A DNA stretch of 30,642 nt from Thermoanaerobacterales bacterium. Its GTDB lineage: Bacteria; Actinomycetota; Acidimicrobiia; Acidimicrobiales; JACDCH01. Positions 9,090-15,846 of the stretch are shown piece after piece. A model generated the notes under the pieces. That model was given only the letters and a program-made list of their open reading frames with translations, was not told the origin of the DNA and did no database searches. The stretch lies in the NCBI GenBank assembly GCA_017577565.1, contig PKRH01000029.1:1-30642 (forward strand). Reading direction: 5' to 3'. Position 1 is the first letter of the stretch; every line of letters begins with the position of its first letter. Made by a program: the position numbers and the translations under genes.

Positions 9090-9095
9090 TACGGT
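9090..9095 (+). promoter_or_regulatory. Putative leaderless promoter of the TetR gene (-10 TACGGT)
   Basis: TACGGT ends 7 bases before ATG 9103, so transcription would start at about that ATG. The alternative GTG at 9094 lies inside this box and would be untranscribed, which decides the start codon. Confidence 0.45.
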
Positions 9096-9102
9096 GACGA
9101 GG

Positions 9103-9777
9103 ATGTCGACCGAGAAGCGGAGCCTGACCCGCCACGGCCGGGACCGCAAGGCCGAGCTGCTGCACCACGCCGAGCAGCTGTTCGCCGAGCGGGGCTACGA
9201 GGACACCCGCATGGTCGACATCGCCGCGGCCGCCGGTGTGGCCAAGGGCCTCGTCTACTGGTACTTCGAGAACAAGGAGAAGCTCTTCGACGAGATCGTC
9301 GTCGACATGAGCCACCGGCTCCGGCGGGCGCAGGGGCGGGCCATCGCCGGCATCGACGACCCGCTCGAGCGGCTCTACGTGGGCACCGCCGCCTCGGTGC
9401 GGTTCATCGCCGGCAACTACCGGCTCTACGGCATCATCTCCGACCAGGCCCGGGGCGACCGGCGGCGGCGCGAGACCCGGGCCCGCACGCAGCGCGTCCA
9501 GGCCGACGAGGCCACGGCGCTGCTCGCCGAGGGCCAGCGCCGCGGCGTCGTCCGCCCCGGCGACCCGGCGACCTTCGCCCACGTGAACGCCGGGGTCGTC
9601 TACTCCTACGTCATGCTCTACGCCGAGAGCCGCACGTCGGACGGCCGCCACGAGCTCGACATCGAGGACGTGGCCCACGGCGCGGCCAGCTACGTCGTGC
9701 GGGCCGTCGCCGCCAGCGAGGAGGCCGCCGAGGCGGTGCTGGCCAAGCACGCGCCCGGCACCGTGACGTCCGCCTGA
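9103..9777 (+). CDS. TetR/AcrR family transcriptional regulator
   Basis: The 224-residue protein has a classical N-terminal TetR DNA-binding domain (about 10-60): ILHHAEQLF-type helix, DIAAAAGVAKGLVYWYF recognition helix-turn-helix, then KEKLFDEIV. The rest is an all-helical ligand-binding and dimer domain of unknown specificity. Downstream, after 132 bases with a perfect 7-base-arm palindrome (9796-9811), lies an SCP2-domain gene; a thiolase-like gene faces both. TetR proteins of this shape often control lipid or CoA-thioester genes, so the palindrome and these neighbours are natural candidate targets (inference). Confidence 0.9.
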   Translation: MSTEKRSLTRHGRDRKAELLHHAEQLFAERGYEDTRMVDIAAAAGVAKGLVYWYFENKEKLFDEIVVDMSHRLRRAQGRAIAGIDDPLERLYVGTAASVRFIAGNYRLYGIISDQARGDRRRRETRARTQRVQADEATALLAEGQRRGVVRPGDPATFAHVNAGVVYSYVMLYAESRTSDGRHELDIEDVAHGAASYVVRAVAASEEAAEAVLAKHAPGTVTSA

Positions 9778-9795
9778 CCGGGGCCCGGCGTTTCG

Positions 9796-9811
9796 GGCAA
9801 CGCCCGTTGCC
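9796..9811. promoter_or_regulatory. Palindrome, candidate TetR-family operator
   Basis: GGCAACG-CC-CGTTGCC is a perfect inverted repeat with 7-base arms and a 2-base centre, in the gap between the TetR and SCP2 genes. The length and spacing suit a TetR dimer. The tiny loop and lack of a T-run speak against a terminator. Assignment to the adjacent regulator is inference. Confidence 0.4.
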
Positions 9812-9909
9812 AGCACGCGAGCGGACCGGCCGCCGGTGTGCCAGCATCCCCCCTCACCGGAGCCGGCCGAGAGGGGCCGGGTGCGACGCGAGAGAGGAAG
9901 CAGACGACC

Positions 9910-10299
9910 ATGGCCCACACCTTCCTGTCCGACGAGTGGTTCGCCGCCGTGGAGGCCCTGCGCGACGAGGCGCCGGAGCCGTCGCCGGCGATGAAGGACC
10001 TGCGCCTCAACATCACGGTGTCGGGCGGCCCCGACGGCGACACCGAGGTGCACCTCGCCGGCGGCCAGTTCGAGCGGGGTCACGTCGACGACGCGCCCAC
10101 CAAGGTGACCGTGCCCTACGACGTCGCCAAGGCGATGTTCATCGACGGCAACCAGCAGGCGGCCATGCAGGCCTTCATGGCCGGCCAGATCAAGGTCGAG
10201 GGCGACATGACCAAGCTCATGTCGATGCAGGCCGCCGGCGGCGCGCCGACGCCCGAGCAGCAGGCCTTCCAGCAGAAGCTGCGCGAGCTGACCGCCTGA
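9910..10299 (+). CDS. SCP2 sterol-binding domain protein
   Basis: The 129-residue protein is a single SCP2-like domain: a beta-sheet start (LRLNITVSGGPDG, then TEVHLAGGQFERGH), KVTVPYDVAKAMF, and the diagnostic QAAMQAFMAGQIKVEGDMTKLM stretch (split across its helix) near residues 78-100. SCP2 domains bind lipids or fatty acyl-CoA in a hydrophobic tunnel. ATG 9910 is chosen because GAGAGAGGAAG lies about 10 bases upstream and conserved sequence begins there; GTG 9838 would add residues of unrelated composition. It converges on the thiolase-like gene with 6 bases between stops. In actinobacteria such proteins often accompany SCP-x-type thiolases. Confidence 0.88.
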   Translation: MAHTFLSDEWFAAVEALRDEAPEPSPAMKDLRLNITVSGGPDGDTEVHLAGGQFERGHVDDAPTKVTVPYDVAKAMFIDGNQQAAMQAFMAGQIKVEGDMTKLMSMQAAGGAPTPEQQAFQQKLRELTA

Positions 10300-10305
10300 G
10301 CGGGC

Positions 10306-11793
10306 TCAGAGCAGCAGCGTGCCGGCCGGGTCGACCTTGACCCGCCGGCCGATCTGCTCGGCGCCCGAGCGCATCTCGGCCACGGTGGTCGGGTCGTCGC
10401 TGGTGGCCCACACCCGGCGGCCGTCGGCCAGGAGGCACGAGGCCAGGGTGCGCTCGGGCGCCCCGTCCCGGGCGTGCTCCACGACCCAGGACTCGACGGT
10501 GGCCTCGACGGTGTCGTCGAGCTCCTCGCACACCTCCCGGGTGGGCAGGGTGTCGACCTCGTCCTGCACGTCGGCCCACCGGAACCCGCCGGCCGGCGGC
10601 TCGGTCGAGTAGAGGCCGAGGGCGTGCTTCGTGACGTAGCCGCCGTTGGCGGTGACCAGGCCGAGGGCACCGGGGTCGTCCCGCAGCACGCCGGCCATCG
10701 TGGCGATGGCGTGGGTCACGTAGTTGTTCCAGGGGCCGCCCGCGAACGACAGGCCGCCGGTGACCGTGAGCCGGCGGTCGAGGCCGAGGCCGATCTCGGC
10801 CGCCGCGATCTGCACGGCCGACGGGAAGCACGAGTAGAGGTCGACGTGGGCGACGTCGTCGACGGTGCGCCCGGCGAGCTCGAACAGCCGGCGGGCGGCC
10901 AGCCGGATGGCGCCGGAGGAGGCGAGGTCGGGGCGGTGGGAGACGGCGTAGGTGTCGTGGGCCTCGGTGCCGGCGACCGGGAACACCCAGCGGTCGCGGG
11001 GCACGCCGGCGGCCTCCGCCTGCTCGGCCGAGCAGAGGATCAGCGCCGCGGCCTGCTCGACCATGTTGTTGGCGTTCATCACCTTGGTGTACGGCCAGCA
11101 GACCCAGCGGTTGTCGGGGGACGCCGTGCGGATCCGCTCGGCCGTCCACGGCTCCCGGATCCAGGCGTGGGGGTTGTCGGCGGCCACCTCCGAGAACCGG
11201 GCCCACAGCTCGCTCACGTGCACCAGGTGGTCGTCGACCGACCGACCGGCGCGGTGGCGGAGCGCCTGCTCGAACATCGGGTAGATCTGCGTCGGCAGGT
11301 AGATCTGGCGGGCGAGCTCGGCCGGGTGGTTCAGCTCGACCTCGGGGCCGGTGAGCCGGGCCTCGGGCACCGACTCGTCCTGCGTCGTCCAGCCGAGCTC
11401 GTCGGCCGTGCCCGCCTTCCGGGTGCGCCAGGCCTCGGCACCGCAGATCACGACGACGTCGGCGTCGCCCGCCGCGATGTCGCGGCAGGCCTGGTTGACG
11501 AGGACCTGGGGCTCGTTGCCGCCGACGGGGGAGACGGCCTCGTCTCGCGGCTGCGCGCCGACCTGCTCGGCGACCAGTCGGGCGGCGTTGCGGTAGCGGC
11601 GCGAGAAGATCGACACGACCCGCACGGCGTCGGCCCGGGCCAGCAGGTCGCGGGCGGCGCCGCTGTCGGCGGCCGCCCGGCGGGCGGCCTCGGCCATCAT
11701 CCCGGCCGGCTCGACGGGGGGCTCGCCGCGGTCGACGCGGTTGGACCACTGGCCGACACCGACCAGGACGGGGGTACGGGGATCGAGCGCCAT
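10306..11793 (-). CDS. Thiolase-like protein (TLP1-type), lacks the acyl-accepting Cys
   Basis: The 495-residue protein has a thiolase fold annotated in relatives as acetyl-CoA acetyltransferase. It begins TPVLVGVGQW and contains ADVVVICGAEAWR, the NGGYVTKHA loop with a conserved His, and GGLSFAGGPWNNY. Where active thiolases carry the nucleophilic Cys (C-x-S-G), this protein has GGNEPQ, so that Cys is absent. The last ~90 residues (from about RTLASCLLADG) form the extra C-terminal domain of thiolase-like protein type 1 from mycobacteria. It may bind CoA esters without thiolysis. ATG 11793 is chosen for the GGAG 5 bases upstream and the match of MALDPRTPVLVG to family starts. Confidence 0.88.
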   Translation of the reverse strand: MALDPRTPVLVGVGQWSNRVDRGEPPVEPAGMMAEAARRAAADSGAARDLLARADAVRVVSIFSRRYRNAARLVAEQVGAQPRDEAVSPVGGNEPQVLVNQACRDIAAGDADVVVICGAEAWRTRKAGTADELGWTTQDESVPEARLTGPEVELNHPAELARQIYLPTQIYPMFEQALRHRAGRSVDDHLVHVSELWARFSEVAADNPHAWIREPWTAERIRTASPDNRWVCWPYTKVMNANNMVEQAAALILCSAEQAEAAGVPRDRWVFPVAGTEAHDTYAVSHRPDLASSGAIRLAARRLFELAGRTVDDVAHVDLYSCFPSAVQIAAAEIGLGLDRRLTVTGGLSFAGGPWNNYVTHAIATMAGVLRDDPGALGLVTANGGYVTKHALGLYSTEPPAGGFRWADVQDEVDTLPTREVCEELDDTVEATVESWVVEHARDGAPERTLASCLLADGRRVWATSDDPTTVAEMRSGAEQIGRRVKVDPAGTLLL

Positions 11794-11832
11794 CGACACT
11801 CCAGCTGACGGGTCAGGGATGCAGGTCAGGCG

Positions 11833-11838
11833 ACTGTA
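11833..11838 (-). promoter_or_regulatory. Putative -10 box of the thiolase-like gene (TACAGT)
   Basis: On the minus strand TACAGT lies 39 bases before the ATG at 11793, with TTGTAG at 11862-11857 as -35 after an 18-base spacer. This -35 overlaps the -10 of the divergent phosphatase gene, so the two promoters are interlocked. Confidence 0.4.
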
Positions 11839-11857
11839 GGAACGCGGAGGGTGCATC

Positions 11858-11863
11858 TACAAT
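11858..11863 (+). promoter_or_regulatory. Putative leaderless promoter of the phosphatase gene (-10 TACAAT)
   Basis: TACAAT is the best -10 match in the window (5 of 6 to TATAAT). It ends 6 bases before the ATC codon at 11870, so the expected transcript would begin at that codon. CTGTAG at 11834-11839 is a weak -35 with an 18-base spacer and overlaps the opposing promoter. Confidence 0.5.
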
Positions 11864-11869
11864 CCGCAC

Positions 11870-12517
11870 ATCGACATCCTGCTGGTCTGCACCGCGAACC
11901 AGTGCCGCTCCCCCATGGCCGAGGGCCTGCTCCGCCGGATCCTCGCGCTCTCCGGCGTCGGCGCCGAGGTCGGCTCGGCCGGGCTGCTGCCCGGTGGTGC
12001 GCCCGCGACCCCGGAGGCCATCGCCACGATGGCGGCCCGCCGCATCGACATCAGCGGCCACGTCAGCCGCACGGTCGACGTGGAGGTGGCCCGCACGACG
12101 ACGCTGATCATCGGCATGACGCGCCAGCACGTGCGCGAGCTGTGCGCGACGTACGGCGCCGACATGGACCGCACGTTCACGCTCAAGGAGATCGTGCGAC
12201 GGGGCGACGAGGTGGGCCCCCGGTACCACGGCGAGTCGGTGCGGTCGTGGCTGCGCCGGCTGGCGGTCGGGCGGCGCCCCGCGGACCTGATGGGGGACGA
12301 CCCGATCGACGACATCGCCGACCCCGTGGGGCGGCCCCGGGCGGTGTTCGAGGAGACGGCGGACGAGCTCGAGCGGCTGCTCCGCCGGCTGGTCGAGCTG
12401 CTGGTGGGCGAGCCGCGCCGCAGCGCAGCGTACGCTGAGCCCGCTCGCGTGCTCCGCGGTGCGGCCCACCGCCCCGAACCGCACGTGAACGATCCCACCG
12501 GTCACACACGGAGATGA
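11870..12517 (+). CDS. Low-molecular-weight protein-tyrosine phosphatase, non-standard start
   Basis: The protein has the catalytic P-loop C-x5-R (VCTANQCRSP), a general-acid loop (DDPIDDIADPVGRP) and typical LMW phosphatase order. The only standard start codon in frame, ATG 11915, lies after the catalytic Cys and Arg and would destroy the enzyme. Upstream, between the in-frame TAG at 11837-11839 and the P-loop, there is no ATG, GTG or TTG. ATC 11870, at the expected transcript start, gives the usual family N-terminus (DILLVCTAN); CTG 11879 is another option. From 11870 it is 215 residues, with an Arg/His-rich tail of about 35. LMW phosphatases here may act on protein-arginine or tyrosine phosphate. 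rpiB follows after one base. The same gene lies near wecA-atp in Streptomyces. Confidence 0.85.
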   Translation: MDILLVCTANQCRSPMAEGLLRRILALSGVGAEVGSAGLLPGGAPATPEAIATMAARRIDISGHVSRTVDVEVARTTTLIIGMTRQHVRELCATYGADMDRTFTLKEIVRRGDEVGPRYHGESVRSWLRRLAVGRRPADLMGDDPIDDIADPVGRPRAVFEETADELERLLRRLVELLVGEPRRSAAYAEPARVLRGAAHRPEPHVNDPTGHTRR

Positions 12518-12518
12518 C

Positions 12519-12971
12519 GTGCGCGTCGCCATCGGTTCCGATCACGCCGGCTACCACCTGAAGGAACACCTCGCGAAGACCCTGCGCGACCTCGGCCACG
12601 AGGTGGTCGACAAGGGCACCCACAGCGAGGCCGCCGTCGACTACCCGCCCATCTGCGCCGCCGTCGCCCGCGCCGTCGCCTCGGGCGAGGTCGAGCGCGG
12701 CATCGTGCTCGGCGGCTCGGGTCAGGGCGAGCAGATGGTCGCCAACAAGATCCGCGGCGTCCGGGCCGCGCTGTGCAACGACCTCTACACCGCCCGCATG
12801 TCCCGGGCCCACAACGACGCCAACGTGCTGGCCATCGGCGCCCGCATCGTCGCGCCCCAGCTGGCCGACGAGATCATGACGATGTTCCTGACCACGCCCT
12901 TCGACGGCGGCCGGCACGAGCGCCGCGTGGCCCAGATCGCCGAGATCGAGGCCGCGTCGGGGTGCGACTAG
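12519..12971 (+). CDS. rpiB: Ribose-5-phosphate isomerase B
   Basis: RpiB interconverts ribose 5-phosphate and ribulose 5-phosphate in the pentose phosphate pathway. The 150-residue product has GSDHAGYHLKEHL at the start and the GGSGQGEQMVANK loop (65-77). E. coli RpiB uses a Cys in this loop; here the position is Glu71, as in the M. tuberculosis enzyme, where a Glu is the catalytic base. His98 lies in SRAHNDANVL. GTG 12519 is one base after the phosphatase stop with GGAG 5 bases upstream, so translation is likely coupled. Confidence 0.95.
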   Translation: MRVAIGSDHAGYHLKEHLAKTLRDLGHEVVDKGTHSEAAVDYPPICAAVARAVASGEVERGIVLGGSGQGEQMVANKIRGVRAALCNDLYTARMSRAHNDANVLAIGARIVAPQLADEIMTMFLTTPFDGGRHERRVAQIAEIEAASGCD

Positions 12972-13011
12972 ACCCGACCGTCCCCGCCGCTCCGGGAGGG
13001 CTGGCCGCGCC

Positions 13012-14199
13012 GTGATCGGCTACCTGGCCGCACTGGGTGCCGCGTTCGTCGTCACCTTCTGCTCCATGCCCCTGCTGCGGGCGCTGTCGTTCCGGGTGGG
13101 GGCGGTGGTCCACCCCGACGCCCGTCGGGTCCACACCCGGCCGACGCCCATCCTCGGCGGCGCCGGCATCGTCGCGGGGTTCCTCGTGGGCTTCGGCGTC
13201 GCCTGGCTGACCGGCGAGTTCCGGCCCGCGTTCCGCACGATCGCCCCGCCGCTCGGCGTCGTGCTGTCGACGCTGACCATGTACGTCGTCGGCCAGGTCG
13301 ACGACCTGCGCGAGGTGTCGGCCCCGGCCAAGACCGCGGGCTCGGTCCTGGCCGGCAGCGTGCTCGCCATCTCCGGCGTGTCGATCCTCTTCTTCCGCGT
13401 GCCCTTCGTCGGGCTCGTCGCCCTGCCGCCCGACCTCGTCCCGCTCATCACCGTGCTGTGGGTGGTGGGCATGGCCCAGGCGGTCAACCTCATCGACGGG
13501 CTCGACGGGCTGGCCGCGGGCGTCGTCGGCATCGCCGCCGGGGCGATCCTCATGTTCGCCGAGCACCTCGACAACGACGGCGAGATCATCGCCGACGACA
13601 ACATCGGCGCCCTGATCGCCGCCTGCGTGGTCGGGGCCTGCCTCGGCTACCTGCCCTGGAACTTCCACCCGGCGAAGATCTTCATGGGCGACGCCGGCGC
13701 GCTGACCCTCGGCCTGCTCATGGCGGCCTCGACGATCGCCATCGGCGGCAACACCGACGCCGAGGTCGGCGGGCAGACGTTCTTCTTCTTCGCCCCGCTG
13801 CTGCTGCCGCTCGTCATCCTCGGCGTGCCGATCATCGACACCGCGTGGGCGCTGCTGCGCCGGGCCCGCGACCGGGCCGGGCTGACGATCGCCGACAAGG
13901 GGCACCTGCACCACCGGCTCATGCGCCTCGGCCACGGGCACCGGCGGGCGGTGCTCATCCTCTGGGGGTGGACGGGCCTGCTGTCCGCCGCGGTGCTCGT
14001 GCCCGTCTACACGGGCAACGGCCTCGCCCTCGTGCCGCTCGGCCTGGCGGCCGTGGGGCTGCTGCTCTACACGGTGCTCGGCCCGGCGTGGGAGGCCCGC
14101 CGCCGGGCGGCGGAGGCGGTCCGCGCCGACGAACCGCAGGTCGGCGCCGGTGACCCCGCGGGTTTCTCGGTTGGGAACTCCGACTCGCGGGGTTGCTAA
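13012..14199 (+). CDS. wecA: Undecaprenyl-phosphate GlcNAc-1-phosphate transferase (WecA/Rfe type)
   Basis: This 395-residue polytopic membrane enzyme of the MraY/WecA/TagO family moves a sugar-1-phosphate (probably GlcNAc) from a UDP-sugar to decaprenyl or undecaprenyl phosphate, starting cell-wall linker or surface polymer synthesis. Visible motifs are VDDLREVSAPAK (Asp97, Asp98), NLIDGLDGLAAG (159-170), FMGDAGALTLG (224-234) and the cytosolic GHLHHR (297-302) that separates WecA-like enzymes from MraY. About 10-11 membrane helices are apparent. GTG 13012 has GGGAGG about 12 bases upstream. The last ~40 residues are hydrophilic. The gene directly precedes the atp operon, as in Streptomyces and Mycobacterium. 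Confidence 0.95.
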   Translation: MIGYLAALGAAFVVTFCSMPLLRALSFRVGAVVHPDARRVHTRPTPILGGAGIVAGFLVGFGVAWLTGEFRPAFRTIAPPLGVVLSTLTMYVVGQVDDLREVSAPAKTAGSVLAGSVLAISGVSILFFRVPFVGLVALPPDLVPLITVLWVVGMAQAVNLIDGLDGLAAGVVGIAAGAILMFAEHLDNDGEIIADDNIGALIAACVVGACLGYLPWNFHPAKIFMGDAGALTLGLLMAASTIAIGGNTDAEVGGQTFFFFAPLLLPLVILGVPIIDTAWALLRRARDRAGLTIADKGHLHHRLMRLGHGHRRAVLILWGWTGLLSAAVLVPVYTGNGLALVPLGLAAVGLLLYTVLGPAWEARRRAAEAVRADEPQVGAGDPAGFSVGNSDSRGC

Positions 14200-14230
14200 T
14201 CTGCCCCGCCGTCGGTCGCGGACCGTGGAT

Positions 14231-14260
14231 TTGCCCCCGCACGGTTCCGGTCCGTAGATT
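14231..14260 (+). promoter_or_regulatory. Putative promoter of the atp operon
   Basis: TTGCCC (14231-14236) and TAGATT (14255-14260) are separated by 18 bases, a good fit to a housekeeping promoter. Transcription would begin near 14267, about 54 bases before the atpZ GTG at 14321. A second, weaker candidate, TTGGGA (14171) with GCTAAT (14195), overlaps the wecA stop. The 121-base gap is notably AT-richer than the flanking genes. Confidence 0.5.
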
Positions 14261-14279
14261 GCGAAACGCTTCACAATCT
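14256..14279. promoter_or_regulatory. Palindrome matching the Rex (NADH/NAD redox repressor) operator
   Basis: The core is TTGCGAA-ACGC-TTCACAA (14259-14276), flanked by symmetric AGA and TCT. It differs from the known Rex consensus TTGTGAA-N4-TTCACAA at one base. The site covers the -10 box and the expected transcription start of the atp operon, the classic position for repression. Rex controls respiratory genes in Streptomyces and falls off DNA when NADH is high. No rex gene is in this window, so the assignment is by sequence match. Confidence 0.65.
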
Positions 14280-14320
14280 CTGGCGGTCCGGGTGGTCGAC
14301 CGCGTCACGGGGTGTCACCG

Positions 14321-14575
14321 GTGTCCGATCTCGCAACGAGGCGAAAGATCAACAAGGGGTTCGGCGAGGGCATGACCCGCGCCGTCGAGATCGTCGTCGC
14401 CCCGTTGCTGATGGGCCTCGTCGGCTGGTTGCTCGACGGCTGGTGGGGCACCGCGCCGTTCGCCATGCTCGGCCTCGGCCTCTACGGCGTCGTCGGCGTC
14501 TTCGTGAGGTTGTGGTTCGCCTACGACCGCGAGATGAAGGCCGAGGAGGCCAAGCTGCCCGGAGCCGCCCGGTGA
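14321..14575 (+). CDS. atpZ: AtpZ/AtpI-family ATP synthase accessory protein
   Basis: The 84-residue protein has two membrane helices (VVAPLLMGLVGWLLDGWW and FAMLGLGLYGVVGVFVRLWF, with GTAP between), the hairpin of the AtpZ family encoded first in many atp operons. AtpZ and AtpI help assemble the c-ring and are linked to Mg uptake in Bacillus; the precise role here is inferred. GTG 14321 is preferred because ACGGGG lies 8 bases upstream; GTG 14312 would add three residues. It overlaps the next gene by four bases (GTGA). Confidence 0.8.
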   Translation: MSDLATRRKINKGFGEGMTRAVEIVVAPLLMGLVGWLLDGWWGTAPFAMLGLGLYGVVGVFVRLWFAYDREMKAEEAKLPGAAR

Positions 14576-15024
14576 GCGATCCCCTCGCCGTCCCGCCCGC
14601 GGGCCCGGCACCCGAGCGGGAGGTCGCCACCGACATGGTGCGCCGGGCGCTGCCGGTCGCGCCGGTGCTGGTCGTGGCCGCCGCCTTGCCGTGGGGGCTG
14701 GACGGGGCCCTGTCCGCGGCCTTCGCCGTCGGGGTGGTCGTGGCCAACTTCCTGCTGGCGGCGTTCCTGCTCGAGACCGCCGCCCGCCTCGGCCACGGGG
14801 CGGTCATGGGCGCCGCGCTGTTCGGCTACGTGCTCCGCCTCGCCCTGATCGGCGCGGCGGTGTGGGCCGTCAAGGATCTGTCGTGGGTCGAGCCGCTGCC
14901 GCTCGGCCTGACCCTGATCGTCACCCACCTGGGGCTCCTGCTGTGGGAGCTCCGCTACGTGTCCGCTTCGCTCGCCTTCCCCGGGCTGAAGCCCGGTGCC
15001 ACCAAGGAGTCAGCGTCCCGGTGA
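14572..15024 (+). CDS. atpI: AtpI-like membrane protein of the ATP synthase operon
   Basis: The 150-residue protein has four predicted helices (about 28-46, 49-70, 78-100, 108-128) after an acidic Pro-rich N-terminus, matching AtpI-type assembly factors located just before atpB. Sequence conservation in this family is low, so position and topology carry the call. It starts with GTG inside the atpZ stop (GTGA) and ends with the same four-base overlap into atpB, so three membrane proteins are translationally coupled. Confidence 0.75.
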   Translation: MSDPLAVPPAGPAPEREVATDMVRRALPVAPVLVVAAALPWGLDGALSAAFAVGVVVANFLLAAFLLETAARLGHGAVMGAALFGYVLRLALIGAAVWAVKDLSWVEPLPLGLTLIVTHLGLLLWELRYVSASLAFPGLKPGATKESASR

Positions 15025-15782
15025 TCCTCGGTCTCGAGTTCCCGCCCCTCAGCCACCTGGTCAACTGGCCCGAGATCGTCGGCGACAACGTCTGGGGCAT
15101 CAACAAGGTCGTCCTCGTCTACGCGCTCTCGGCGCTGCTGACGATCCTGATCTTCACCATCGGCAACAAGGGCCAGCTGGTGCCGACCGGGGCCCAGAAC
15201 GCGGCGGAGATGTCGATCGAGTTCGTCGAGAACCAGATCATCCTGCCGACCATGGGCACCAAGGGCCTCCGGTGGACGGCCTACATGGTCTCGCTCTTCT
15301 TCTTCATCTTCTTCTGCAACATCTTCGAGATCGTGCCGTTCGTGCAGATGCCGGCGAACGCCCGCATCGCGCTGCCGATGTTCCTGGCGCTGCTCACCTT
15401 CGTCCTCTACAACGCGGCCGGCATCCGCGAGCACGGCTTCTTCGGCTACCTCAAGCACTCGCTCATGCCGCCCGGGGTGCCGGCGCTCCTCTACGTCGTC
15501 GTCATCCCGATCGAGCTGGTCTCGAACTTCTTCATCCGGCCCTTCTCGCACATGGTCCGGCTCTTCGCCAACCTGCTGGCCGGCCACATCCTGCTCGTCA
15601 CCTTCGCCATCCTGACGGCGACGCTGTGGACGACCGAGTGGTACGCGGCCTTCCTCCCGCTGCCGCTCTTCGGCGTCATCGCCTTCACGGCCTTCGAGAT
15701 CCTCGTCTCGTTCCTGCAGGCCTACGTGTTCACGCTGCTGGCCGGGGTCTACATCGACCTCTGCACCAGCCACGAGCACTGA
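15021..15782 (+). CDS. atpB: ATP synthase Fo subunit a
   Basis: Subunit a forms the two half-channels that carry protons to and from the c-ring. The 253-residue product has about six helices; the essential Arg is Arg180 in MVRLFANLLAGH, and Glu165 (IPIELVS) lies in the preceding helix region. The N-terminus (ILGLEFPPLSHLVNWPEI) is of the actinobacterial type. GTG 15021 overlaps the atpI stop, and AAGGAG lies about 11 bases upstream. A 64-base gap with a strong AGGAGAAGGAAG ribosome site leads to atpE, which needs high expression. Confidence 0.97.
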   Translation: MILGLEFPPLSHLVNWPEIVGDNVWGINKVVLVYALSALLTILIFTIGNKGQLVPTGAQNAAEMSIEFVENQIILPTMGTKGLRWTAYMVSLFFFIFFCNIFEIVPFVQMPANARIALPMFLALLTFVLYNAAGIREHGFFGYLKHSLMPPGVPALLYVVVIPIELVSNFFIRPFSHMVRLFANLLAGHILLVTFAILTATLWTTEWYAAFLPLPLFGVIAFTAFEILVSFLQAYVFTLLAGVYIDLCTSHEH

Positions 15783-15846
15783 GCCCGCGCCCGATCCCGA
15801 CCACGTCTCCCGATCACGTCACCCACAGGAGAAGGAAGCTCCAACG

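Noticed and set aside
9094..9777. GTG 9094 as the TetR start
   Set aside because: The codon lies inside the TACGGT box; ATG 9103 is at the expected transcript start.
11793..11856. Upstream ATG 11856 for the thiolase-like gene
   Set aside because: It precedes the predicted -10 box at 11838-11833, lacks a ribosome site and adds 21 residues with no family match.
11915..12517. ATG 11915 as the phosphatase start
   Set aside because: It would remove the catalytic Cys and Arg that are encoded just upstream in the same frame with perfect family spacing.
12972..13011. Possible small RNA or terminator between rpiB and wecA
   Set aside because: The 40-base gap has no stem with a T-run; it simply holds the wecA ribosome site.
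14171..14202. TTGGGA/GCTAAT or TAATCT as the main atp promoter
   Set aside because: It overlaps the wecA stop and spacing to TAATCT is 20 bases. TTGCCC-18-TAGATT is better and coincides with the palindrome; the first may still be a minor promoter.
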